This document shows positions 22,391 through 32,400 of a stretch of DNA of 64,000 nt, in pieces. Position 1 is the stretch's first letter. Each line of letters begins with the position of its first letter. The notes under the pieces are model-generated. The model did no database searches, had not been told where the DNA came from, and worked only from the letters and a program-made list of their open reading frames with translations. The position numbers and the translations under genes are program-made. This stretch comes from Stenopsyche tienmushanensis. Taxonomy: Eukaryota > Arthropoda > Insecta > Trichoptera > Stenopsychidae. The stretch is taken from contig WACJ01000324.1 of assembly GCA_008973525.1 (NCBI GenBank), forward strand, positions 124,001 through 188,000, written 5' to 3'.

Positions 22391-22391
22391 C

Positions 22392-24050
22392 ACGTGTAAC
22401 ACAAACAAATATTTACTTTAAAAAAATCTGTCCATAATTGAAGAGAAAATAAAAGTCTCGAATCCCGGGACTGAAAAAGCCGACACTTCAGAATCCCTAA
22501 TAATTATTTAGACAACTATGATTATTCCAATAATATTCTGACAACAATAAATTTCAACTTTGATTCTAGAATATTTTAATAAATTTATCCGAAATTAGTA
22601 CACATTAAAAAATTACAAACAATACATTTACTCATTTATGCTAACATTGTAAAAATATAAATAATTTCATTAGCTACATGCACACCTCGTCACATTCTTT
22701 CAAACGAACGCAAGAGAGTTGATTCAATTCTCGATTGCACGAAGAATTTGATTTCACTAATCATAAACATGTTAACCATCTGTTCTAGATAAATATTTGA
22801 TTTATTCAGGCCTTGTCATCAAAGCCAGAGCTTTAACACGGACTTAGATATGTTGCACAATAATACTATGAAGGATTTTGCCGAATGAAAATTCCAATAA
22901 ATAAACGGACTATAGAAATTGGAATTGTTTTCATGAAAGTTCTTCTAATGTTATAACTACAAATGTCGGTTTTATAACAGTTGTTTGTTCAATATAAAAG
23001 TGAATGCATTTATGCAAATTAAAATTATACAATTTGAGCATGCGAATGCATTTTGAATTACGAAATATAATATGTACTTTCTAGTCGATATTCAAGATTA
23101 TTAACAAAACAGACAGAAGTAATTTCTTCATTGCGTCTTGACAAAAGAAATGAAAGATGGATATTACATCATATTGACATGATAAGTAGACAGTGAATTA
23201 AAAATACGTATATTAAGTGTCACTCACTTGTAACTTATTTGAATCTAATCAGAAGATAAATACAGAAGTATATTATCATCAGCACACATGATATTAAATA
23301 CAGTCCGGAGATTTTCAAATCAAAACACAAATAAATAATAAAAAAAACCACAGGAAAAATTGCAAAATACGTCATTATCTTAGAATAACATTTCAATCGA
23401 TTTGTTTAGAAATCCGATGATCAAGCACACAATGATAATAAAATACACTCTGCGAGTTTTGTATATAATATATCGGACTGAAGGCGAGCAATTGAATGCG
23501 TGTTTCGCTTCAGTCAATATCGTTTCAATAGATAAATTTATCAACACTTGCATGTCACACGGCACAAAAAATATAATAATCTGTTCAATATGCAAATGAA
23601 TGATGATAAACAATTGTTCCAAATGTAAATATATTTCAACGTCAACAAGTCTAGAATTCTTTATGTGCGATGGTATTATATGAAATTGTGACATTTTAAT
23701 ACATCTAATATAATTCAATATTGGATAATCAATGACTTAAAATATGGAATATTTATTTATGATGTTGTTTGAATTGAGTGCAACGATAATGTAAATCACT
23801 GCCTATTTCCAAGACTTGGAATATAATGTTTATGGTGTGTGTGATGTAAATACATGTTTGCTATGGTATTGTGCATTGGAATCGACTGTCTAATCTAAAA
23901 GCGGAAGGGAACTTTGATCGGCGTGAAAGAGAAATGAACTTTCGACATATTTACAAAAAAATATGAGAATGGAGAACGTCGCAATTAGGTTCTGGTTGAA
24001 AGGCGAACGAGTGTTGTTAGTGAATGCATCTATTTCGGCTTTTCTGGGCT
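22392..24050. other. AT-rich intergenic stretch, nothing identified
   Basis: Overlapping short frames on both strands (65 codons + and 112 codons -, 23380-23718) share the same AT-rich sequence and show no motif. I see no gene or repeat match. Confidence 0.55.
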
Positions 24051-24054
24051 GCTG

Positions 24055-24290
24055 ACCTATTTAGTCGGGTCAGGAATAGCAGCCCGCTCAGGTGGTGCAC
24101 CGGCCCCGCCTCCGCACCCTCACCTCGCACCCGAACATGTCAACGCTGACGTCCGCACACAACACACCACCTCGCTCCAAACCGATCAAAATAACGACCA
24201 TGTCCACACAACAAAACAACCTATTCAAATTAACGGATAGGATATTATTTTTTGATTATGCTACAAATTCTGAGCGCGAATAGAGTTTAT
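24055..24290. other. Small GC-rich islet
   Basis: A short cytosine-rich patch (GGTGCACCGGCCCCGCCTCC and following) sits in AT-rich surroundings. It allows a 63-codon plus frame with no recognisable domain. It could be a promoter or 5' exon of an unseen gene, or an imported fragment. Confidence 0.35.
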
Positions 24291-25282
24291 AACTTGTTAA
24301 AAATATGGGATTTTTTTAAATCCTAGCTAAAATATCGAAAGTAAGCGCAAATGCCCAAAAATAAAATAACACGTCATCGAATGTCACCGATTTATATAAA
24401 TCAACCCATGCACAATACAAACACTATACACATTTGAACGGATTTAACTCGATTGACGAAATATAAAATAATCAAAAAGAAATTATTTTCACACCTAACG
24501 GCTGATATTATTAAAAAATATTTTTAGACATAAAACGTTTTCGTATAATTTTAATTTACATATTTTGCGAGATCTTAATTTTTATTTTAATATAATTATT
24601 AATGCGACCGAAAAATATTAAAATGGCAATTATTGCGCATAAAAAAATTACGATTGAAATTAAACTCAAACAATAATTTTAAATCCACATGTGAAATAGT
24701 TATTTGAAACAAAAAAAAATAAAAAAATTTAAAACGTTTTTAACACATTATGTGCGGAGGCCATATTTAAATATTTTCTTCAAAATAATACTCGATAAAT
24801 GTTCCGCTTAAAAACTAAATCTCTTATACTGATTTTAAATTAAGTCTAATACGTATTTAGTGTAAAATAATTGTCACATATGATATTTAATACTCAAAAA
24901 TACTTTAGATTATGATCGCAATGGTTTAAATAATGTATTCAAATTCGTATTTTTTGAATTGAAGTGTAACTGATTTATAATCGTTAATAAAAAGGCACGT
25001 TTTTTTTGTTTTATTATCAACTTGTTATCTAATGAGTTGTTTTGCTCGCAGACAACCTTTTTGAAAAGGAATTAAATAGGGCTTAACATGTTTATAAAGC
25101 ATTTCAATGATATGCATCTGATTGGATACATCCTCATAAACTGACTAATGTAAAAAACCATAAAATATTAACATTTTAGCCAACATTTTAACCAAGACAG
25201 TGTAATTTATAAACAATTTATTCCGTATGTAACCGGCATAGAACGTATTACAATGATAAAAATGAAACAATGATTAATAAAC
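24291..25282. other. Very AT-rich spacer
   Basis: Homopolymer-rich DNA with no coding potential seen. Confidence 0.6.
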
Positions 25283-25286
25283 TTAA

Positions 25287-25507
25287 CCTTTTCTTTGCTA
25301 TGGTGTATTCATTACACTGAGACGAGTTGTAGTAAAGCTATAATAATGGGAATTTTTACATCATTACTATATTGAATCTCGATACACTATCTTATTATTT
25401 ATATATATATAATATCTATATTATCGAATATCGATATGAAATATAATAAATATGGGGTTTTAGAATGTCATATGGCGTATTAAATACGTAGCATCGTAAG
25501 TGAAAAG
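25287..25507. mobile_element. TTAA-flanked MITE (family Z), copy 1
   Basis: The element is bracketed by TTAA at 25283-25286 and 25508-25511. Its ends are imperfect inverted repeats: CCTTTTCTTTGCTATGGTGTATT on the left against CTTTTCACTTACGATGCTACGTATT on the right, reverse-complemented. TTAA duplication is the signature of piggyBac-type transposition. Related sequence occurs at 37553-37741, 40809-40880 and inside the three hAT copies. Confidence 0.65.
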
Positions 25508-25511
25508 TTAA

Positions 25512-26788
25512 TGGTAACAGGTTTGATACTATCGAAAGCCCTTGATAATTTTCAATTAGGATTCATATCTTATAAGTATCTTATACATCCGCAAAGAGAA
25601 ATAGAACGCCAAGAACGAGATGGCAATTGATAAAGGAATGTATATTACTATTCTATTATTTCAATCCTTTGTGGTCCAGTGTCCACGCATATTGGACATC
25701 ATTTTTTTACTGGCAGATTTATATCCATAATGTATGGATATTTCTTTATACATACTTTTAAAAGTATTCTCTGACGATTTTAGTATTTTTTTAAAGTGTG
25801 GAATGTAGCAAATGTTATAGAAGGAATACTATTGCTCTACTACTAAGTAATAGACCGTTTAATTGTTTCCTGTTTTCTCTTGAAAGGGTTTCTCTCTCTT
25901 CCATTTTTCCCTTGTCACTAAATTAAGGGAAGTTTCTACCTTGTTAAAAATGATCAATTACCGATCGATCAAATACCAGGCGTAGATTGACGACCGATGA
26001 CGAGGAATAATTGAATAGAATAGTGTCGGTGGCCGGGGCTCTCTTATAGGGCGGCTGGAGCCACCTTAAGTAAGTATTACATATATATGATTCTACAAAC
26101 TACAAAGATTTTACAGTGTGTTTGTATCGTTTTACCACGTTTATTTTTTAATAAATTCACTGAAAATTATTCAGATCTGGTGCAAATTTTTGAAAAAAAG
26201 CCTTCGAACCACAAAGGGTTAATATTCTGCCACAGATAAATCTGCTACACAGTCATCAATATTACCATAATTTGCTTGTTTTTGTTTATTTTTGTGTTAC
26301 ATGAGTTCATCAAATAACAACACTCTAAGAACAATAATTCCATTATAGTAAAACAAATTTATAAAAAATTAATTAAGATTGCATATGTATTTATTATAAA
26401 TAAAGCTGCAAAATAATTTAAGTTCACAATTCAAATTAATATAAAACGTTTGACAATGAATACGTAAATTAAATACATGGCATACAAATGTCCAAAGATG
26501 TTTATTTTTATAGATAAAAATGAATTAATAGTACATTATAGATCTACAATAAGATTACCATATATTATAGAAAACTTGTCAAAAAATATTATTTGCATGA
26601 TTGGAAGATAACAAAAAAAAAACTAAGCATTAACGCAAGAATTGCTGCTTATAATTGCAATGGAATATTTATTTGGAAATCATTTGAAATATATAAGAAG
26701 CTTTATGTGCTTACAGAGACACATTTCTTATATATCAATGACCAATGATATATTCGAGTTTATAGCTATCATCAAGACAAATGGATCA
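25512..26788. other. AT-rich flank 3' of WDR18
   Basis: No open gene was found. The WDR18 3' UTR (minus strand) should occupy the right end; TTTATT, the complement of AATAAA, occurs near 26501-26506. Confidence 0.5.
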
Positions 26789-28051
26789 TTATTTTTTATC
26801 TTTCAAAATACTTTTTAATGCGAATTGATACAAGTTAGAATTCACAGTTTTTAGTACACTCACTTCTTTACTAATTTTATCAAAGTCCGAGTCAACAGCA
26901 TCACTCATTAAAGAATAGTTTGAGAGGGAATCCTTCTTTGAATCTTCAATACAATCCCAAAAATCGCTGTTTTCTTTTGTGAGAATTTCAATATCGGAGT
27001 CCAAATCTACGGCCCTTTGAAAACTATGCAAAACAATTGAAGGATTGAAAGTGCTAGTAAACATGTTTTTGGGCACAATTGTGAAAAAGGCGTTTGTAAT
27101 TGAACCTTTGTGTGGGATTGTATGAGTTCTCTGTCTGCTTGGAATGTGCCAAACGAATAATTTTTCATCGTTAGACCCTGATATGAGAGTTTCTCCGTCC
27201 ATTGAAGTCGACAGCGTAGTTACGATTTTAGAATGACCAGAAAATACTAAAGATTTATCTTTGTCATCTAAATAATATTCTCGTGTTCTCGGAGGATTCA
27301 CAATAGAAAATTGGAATATATCACCGTCTGTTGTTCCAAGGAAAATATTCATTTCCATGTTGTCCATTGTAACTGCGGATAGACATTTATCGAATATAAT
27401 ATTTAGTAATAAGTCTCCAGACGACAAATCATAAATTTTACACGTTCTATCCATTGACGCGGTCACAAGTCGGCTTCTGATCCCACCTTTTCCCACAAAT
27501 ATATCTTTCACTGGTAAAGAATGATCTGAGAATGTGAACAATGGATCTAAATTAATCTGCGAAGTTATATCGATTCCAGGGTTTGTAATTAGATTTAATA
27601 TCGTCCAAACTAAAACCATTCCATCATCACCGGCAGAGATAAAATGAGACCCATCATCACAAAACTTGATACATGTTACTGTTTGATAATGTCTATTAGT
27701 TATTGCCAATAAGGATCCAGATGAAATTTGCCATATATAAATCTTTTCTTCGATTCCGGCAACACAATAAGAACCATCAGGAGAAAACGCCAATGCAGTC
27801 GCTCTTCCCGGTAACACCAATCTAAAGCCTTGGACTTGCTCTTGTGAATTTAATGGCCAAATGTGCAGAATAGGTTTTGTTCTTTCAGCAGAAGCGATGT
27901 AGTCTTGTCCTATCAACGATAACGTTCGAGGAGCTGCAACACCACCTCCTCTGTAGCTCATTAACGATGTTCCAGTATGAATATCCCATACTGAGGAATT
28001 CCATATTTGACCAGTTGTTTCACTGGTGATAGCAACTTCAATATTTTCCAT
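26789..28051 (-). CDS. Wdr18: WDR18 / Ipi3 orthologue, WD40 protein of the rixosome
   Basis: WDR18 (yeast Ipi3) is the beta-propeller subunit of the PELP1-TEX10-WDR18 (Rix1) complex in the nucleolus and nucleoplasm. The complex drives ITS2 processing and late 60S maturation. The 420-aa frame (human 432) starts MENIEVAITSETTGQIW, as in the family. Propeller blades are visible at about 20-66, 83-108 (LAFSPDGSYCVAGIEEKIYIW), 124-149 (IKFCDDGSHFISAGDDGMVLVW), 180-207, 222-248, 272-301 (LSTSMDGETLISGSNDEKLFVW) and 315-340. The family-typical C-terminal coiled segment lies at 390-415. The coding region is a single exon. A possible splice acceptor (CAATTTTCAG) ends at 28061, 10 nt upstream of the ATG, hinting at a 5' UTR intron. 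The family U repeat starts about 55 bp upstream. Confidence 0.94.
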   Translation of the reverse strand: MENIEVAITSETTGQIWNSSVWDIHTGTSLMSYRGGGVAAPRTLSLIGQDYIASAERTKPILHIWPLNSQEQVQGFRLVLPGRATALAFSPDGSYCVAGIEEKIYIWQISSGSLLAITNRHYQTVTCIKFCDDGSHFISAGDDGMVLVWTILNLITNPGIDITSQINLDPLFTFSDHSLPVKDIFVGKGGIRSRLVTASMDRTCKIYDLSSGDLLLNIIFDKCLSAVTMDNMEMNIFLGTTDGDIFQFSIVNPPRTREYYLDDKDKSLVFSGHSKIVTTLSTSMDGETLISGSNDEKLFVWHIPSRQRTHTIPHKGSITNAFFTIVPKNMFTSTFNPSIVLHSFQRAVDLDSDIEILTKENSDFWDCIEDSKKDSLSNYSLMSDAVDSDFDKISKEVSVLKTVNSNLYQFALKSILKDKK

Positions 28052-28104
28052 TGTTTGTATCTGAAAATTGAATTAAAATTCGTTAAAAATCTCAACCAAA
28101 CTTC

Positions 28105-28385
28105 ATTTCATCAGACCAATATACGCCAACATGGTGCAACTATACAATATTTTTACTATGCCTATATTATTCTCGCAAGTGTGAACAGTAAGTTAACAAA
28201 GTTTTATAGCAATCGGATGAATAGTATGAAGTGCATTAAATACGGACAAACAAACATTGATTTTTACATATTAGACTATGCATATGTTACTCGCGCAATC
28301 TTTAGCAATAAGTGGACAAAGTTTTATCACAATCTGATGAATGGTATGGCAGCGCATTACATACAAACAAAAAAAGATTAATTTT
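28105..28385 (+). repeat. Dimeric interspersed repeat (family U), copy 2
   Basis: Two units lie head to tail: ACAAAGTTTTATAGCAATCGG...ATACGGACAAACAAACATTGATTTTTACATATTAGACTATGC, then a second with ACAAAGTTTTATCACAATCTG. The left flank CAATATACGCCAACATGGTGCA is shared with 61215-61240, so that segment belongs to the element too. It sits in the 5' flank of WDR18. Confidence 0.7.
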
Positions 28386-29700
28386 TATATATTAGAAGAT
28401 TTGACGCTTATCATTCGGTAGTTTCTTATCAGAAAGTGAAAATAAATAATAATTTACTCAGTATTGGGGTTGAAGAACCTGGATATATATTTTAATCAAA
28501 CTAAAGATTTTCCATTGGAAGAAAAAAAAATAGAAGCTAAATATTTATAGCAAGTTCCAGCATTTCACAAACTAGTCTTTCAAATTCATTTCAATTCCAT
28601 TTAGAATAATTTTCAATCATCACAACCTTCATATTTTTAAGATTCCATTCCCTGTCAGCCGTTTCCTTAATCATCTTACTTCTTTAAGTAGATTTTTTTA
28701 AACGTCATCCATATTTTAACCATTTCACTCTCATTATTTGCAACATTTTTACTTTAAAATAGTACATTACTTTTCAGAGAGTATTATGTAACATAGCTCT
28801 AAGCATTTTAATTCTTTCCTGATGTTACAATGCAATAGTATGTCAATACTGGAAAAAAAACCATTGACTAACTTTTTTCTCGAAAATTTTATGATATTGA
28901 TACTCATACAATACTAATGAGAAGTTCAATAAATATTTAGAATACAAAAATAGTAAATGAAATGAATAAACATCTCAATACCAACCTATAACATTTAAAT
29001 AATGGTAAAATAATATATTCCGGTAAGAGATCGAATTTCGTTTACAGCACGTGGTGTTGACAGTTCATAAGAACGTACAGGATTTGGTTATAACCTTGTA
29101 ATTTACTACCTTATACCAAATCTTATTGAAAAATTATTACTAATTAAAAGTTAAAAACTAATTATTATTTAAATCATCTAAATATAGTATTAATAATACA
29201 CAACATGATTTATCTGTAATTTTCGATATGTTAAAAAAATCATGTTATCAATTTCATAAAATAAAAATATAGCATCCACACAAAACTAATTATTCAAATA
29301 ATATTATTGCGGTTACTTTATAAATAATATTTAAATCTTAAAAAAACGAGAGTATGATAAAATATAGCAATTAAATAAATATAAAATATTTGCTTGATAT
29401 CAATTAGATATTTGTGAATAAATCTGTTAAATATATGTACACAAAAACACATTTTTTAATATGCACATATAATAATAATATAATTTTTTAACATCGTTTG
29501 TATAATATTATACAATCAATTATTTTATAGTTTTTCTGTTAAAAAATAAATAAATTTGTATTTATTATTAAATATTTTTCTTCTGTACTTTTGCATGTAT
29601 TTAAATATTGTTTTATTTGAGTAAAATATTGTTAATTCCTCGCAAAGGATTATGTTAAAATGAATGAAATTAAGATAAAAGTAAGAGTATGTTGAAAAAC
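28386..29700. other. AT-rich intergenic stretch, no gene seen
   Basis: Nearly pure A/T with very few open codons. A more complex patch near 29020-29110 includes CACGTG and may be promoter sequence; that is a guess from composition only. Confidence 0.5.
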
Positions 29701-29702
29701 AG

Positions 29703-29897
29703 CTAAGATTTGCAAGGGTACCAATAGAGGCGTTGCCGGCTGTACGTCTCCGAGTACTTCTTCATAAGTTTGTGACCAAACTTGATCAAGATGTTCAAAA
29801 AGTGAGTAAAAGCCATATTATACATCGATGTTACGTTTGTTTTTGTACGATTTTCAACGCTCGTGCGTTTCAACGCGTCGTATTTTTGACATTTCAT
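29703..29897 (-). CDS. Unidentified short coding-like frame
   Basis: A 64-codon minus frame ends in KKYSETYSRQRLYWYPCKS. The last 35 codons have balanced third positions (AAG, TAC, TCG, GAG, ACG, CGG, CTC) unlike the surrounding AT-rich DNA, which suggests real selection. Two starts are possible: ATG at 29897, preceded by a CCTCAAA context, or the internal ATG at 29813 giving 36 residues (MAFTHFLNILIKFGHK...). It could be a complete micropeptide, a single exon (an acceptor-like TTGATCAAG precedes TTTGGTCAC), or a relic. I do not recognise the product. Confidence 0.35.
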   Translation of the reverse strand: MKCQKYDALKRTSVENRTKTNVTSMYNMAFTHFLNILIKFGHKLMKKYSETYSRQRLYWYPCKS

Positions 29898-29899
29898 TT

Positions 29900-30865
29900 T
29901 GAGGTTATGTTATCCTTCTGGATGCATACTCACGTAGAGAAATGTAATGCTATCAACGATCATATGTTCTTATTTTTAACCCCGAATATTTGATGAATTC
30001 GTTGATGTACTTTTGTGCCTTATTAAGTTTTTATTTGCGTATGGCCCAATTGTTTATTGTGGCGAGCGTATTTTTTCTTCAAATGTGACAGATTGAATGA
30101 GAATCGTCTTTGAAAACCTTGTACGTCTATTTTTTAAAATTAGTACTAATGAATATTTTCGTTCCGATTCAATTGAATCGATCGTATAATTGCTTTATAA
30201 ACATGATTTTGATTTCTATCTAGGAAATTGATATTGTTGTGAATTTTTCAGCGATAAGTCCTTCTATAGTTGCTCGTATTATATTTGGTATTGAGATGCG
30301 CACGTTAAATCGGATTTCATTTTACTAATGGTTGCTCTTTGAATTTAATAAAAATCGTAAGAAATCGATAGAAAAAGGTTAAGGTCATCCAATCTCTGCA
30401 TTTTAGTGCAATGCATCCAAAATGTACGCGGATGATATAATCGCTTTATTGTTATGTCAGAATTCATTTTTCATGTTTAAATGATAAAGAAAAAATAACG
30501 GCAAACGTATTATTTTCGTCAAATGTTTATTAATAAATAAAATTTTAGCGGTTTATAATATAATACAGTCAATTGAATATATTATATATTTTTGGTTTGA
30601 TTTATTTTATTATTGACATTTGTTTGGATAAAATGATTCCTAAATAATAATCTAGTAATATTATTTATATAGTTTTAATTTCGATTTGGTATCAGTATAA
30701 TAAAATATATATATATAAATATAAAATAAAGTAATATACAAGTAATGCCGATTTTATTTAACGATTAAAATTGGAAGTTGTGGTCTCTTTTTTTGTAAAA
30801 TATTTTCAAATATGAACGTCTTATCGATGATTTGTATTATTGTATTGAAAATATAATAATATAAT
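29900..30865. other. AT-rich upstream region of the adiponectin-receptor gene
   Basis: No coding sequence is seen. The AT-rich DNA changes sharply to GC-rich at about 30865-30880. Confidence 0.5.
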
Positions 30866-30869
30866 TTTT

Positions 30870-32400
30870 TTCGTCGAGGCGACGCACGGTCGGACGGCTA
30901 TAAATGATAGGCCGAAAATGGTGGTGTCATGGCCGAGCTGACACGAGAACTCGCCGATCGCCAAGTGGGTAGAGGGGGAATCGGTGAGACCGTCAGTGTT
31001 GCGGCGACTCCGAGTGTCGGTCGCTGTCGGGTAATGGTCGGCGGCGGACATTAGCCAACGCGAACAGACCGACGACGGGAGCATGTCGCATCTGCGCGCC
31101 GATATGTGGCCCGGCGAGGACGAAGTGGCCGCCGGCCTGCGGCGGAGATCCGCCCTCTCGACGAGCCTCGCGTCTCGCCTCGACGAGCTGCTGGACGAAG
31201 AGCTGGCCGAGGAGGAGGGCGCCGGCTGTCCGCTGCCGTCGACTCCCGAAGACAGGCAGCTTCTCGCCGAGGAGATGCGCGAGGTGCTCAAGGCTGGAGT
31301 TCTGTCGGACGAGATTGACCTCGGGGCGCTCGCTCACAACGCCGCCGAGCAGGCCGAGGAGTTCGTCCGCAAGGTATGGGAGGCCTCGTGGAAGGTCTGT
31401 CACTTCCGCAATTTACCGCGATGGCTGCAAGATAACGACTTCTTACACAAAGGACACCGCCCCCCGCTCCCCTCCTTCGGCGCCTGTTTCCGCAGCATCT
31501 TCAGAATCCACACGGAAACTGGCAACATCTGGACCCATCTGCTCGGCTGCGTCGCCTTCATCGGCGTCGCTGTCTACTTCGTCTCGCGCCCCTCGATAGA
31601 GATCCAGATACAGGAGAAGATGATCTTCGGAGCCTTCTTCGTCGGCGCGATCGTCTGCCTCGGTTTCTCGTTCGCCTATCACACGCTCTGCTGCCATTCG
31701 GAGATGGTCGGGAAGCTATTCTCCAAGCTGGATTACTGCGGGATTGCACTTTTAATCATGGGCTCGTTTGTGCCGTGGCTCTACTACAGCTTCTACTGTC
31801 ACTATCAGCCAAAGATCATCTACCTGTCGGTCGTCGTCGTCCTCGGCCTGTCGTCGATCGTCGTCTCGCTCTGGGATCGCTTCTCGGAGCCTCGGCTGAG
31901 ACCGCTCCGGGCGGGCGTGTTCATGGGCTTCGGTCTGTCTGGGGTCGTGCCTGCCGTCCACTACGGCATCATGGAGGGCTGGTTCAATCAGGTGAGCAAG
32001 GCGTCGCTCGGCTGGCTCGTGCTGATGGGGCTCCTCTACATCCTCGGCGCGGTGGTGTACGCGCTCCGTGTGCCCGAGCGCTACTTCCCCGGCAGATGCG
32101 ACATCTGGTTCCAGTCGCATCAGATCTTCCACGTGCTCGTCCTCGCGGCGGCCTTCGTCCACTACCACGGCATCAGCGAGATGGCATCGTACAGAGTGAC
32201 CGTCGGCGAGTGCGCGCACGTCTCGCCCGCGGTCGTCTTCTAGCCTCGCGGCCGTGCCCCGGCGGAGCGTCCCGACAGAAGGCGGTCGGACGCCCTCCTC
32301 GGGAGCTGCCGCGCCCTCGGAAGGGGCCGCTGCGCCGTCTTCGGGGCGTGCGACTTCGAGCTGTGTCGCGAGTGATCGGGTCGGTCCGCGATAGAACAGA
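30870..32400. other. GC-rich, CpG-dense island covering the adiponectin-receptor gene
   Basis: Composition switches abruptly from roughly one-third G+C outside to clearly above half inside, with frequent CG dinucleotides. It covers the 5' leader, the whole coding exon and about 150 bp of 3' sequence. The high GC opens long spurious frames on the other strand and in other frames, which are not annotated. Confidence 0.75.
31083..32243 (+). CDS. AdipoR: Adiponectin receptor orthologue (PAQR family, seven membrane spans)
   Basis: PAQR receptors are seven-helix membrane proteins with an intracellular N-terminus and zinc-dependent ceramidase-like activity. Insect AdipoR influences insulin-like signalling and lipid balance. 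The single-exon frame gives 386 aa (human AdipoR1 375). The acidic N-terminal region (1-100) leads into KVCHFRNLPRWLQDNDFLHK (about 104-123) and FRIHTETGNIWTH (140-152), then the seven-span domain to 366. The zinc ligands are all present: H200 (FAYHTLCCHS), D217 (SKLDYCG) and H346/H350 (SHQIFHVLV). The signature GIALLIMGSFVPWLYYSFYC is intact. An in-frame stop at 31032 lies upstream, so ATG 31083 is the first in-frame start. A likely poly(A) signal AATAAA is at 34531, which implies a long 3' UTR. The absence of introns and the high GC are unusual for the surroundings. Confidence 0.96.
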   Translation: MSHLRADMWPGEDEVAAGLRRRSALSTSLASRLDELLDEELAEEEGAGCPLPSTPEDRQLLAEEMREVLKAGVLSDEIDLGALAHNAAEQAEEFVRKVWEASWKVCHFRNLPRWLQDNDFLHKGHRPPLPSFGACFRSIFRIHTETGNIWTHLLGCVAFIGVAVYFVSRPSIEIQIQEKMIFGAFFVGAIVCLGFSFAYHTLCCHSEMVGKLFSKLDYCGIALLIMGSFVPWLYYSFYCHYQPKIIYLSVVVVLGLSSIVVSLWDRFSEPRLRPLRAGVFMGFGLSGVVPAVHYGIMEGWFNQVSKASLGWLVLMGLLYILGAVVYALRVPERYFPGRCDIWFQSHQIFHVLVLAAAFVHYHGISEMASYRVTVGECAHVSPAVVF

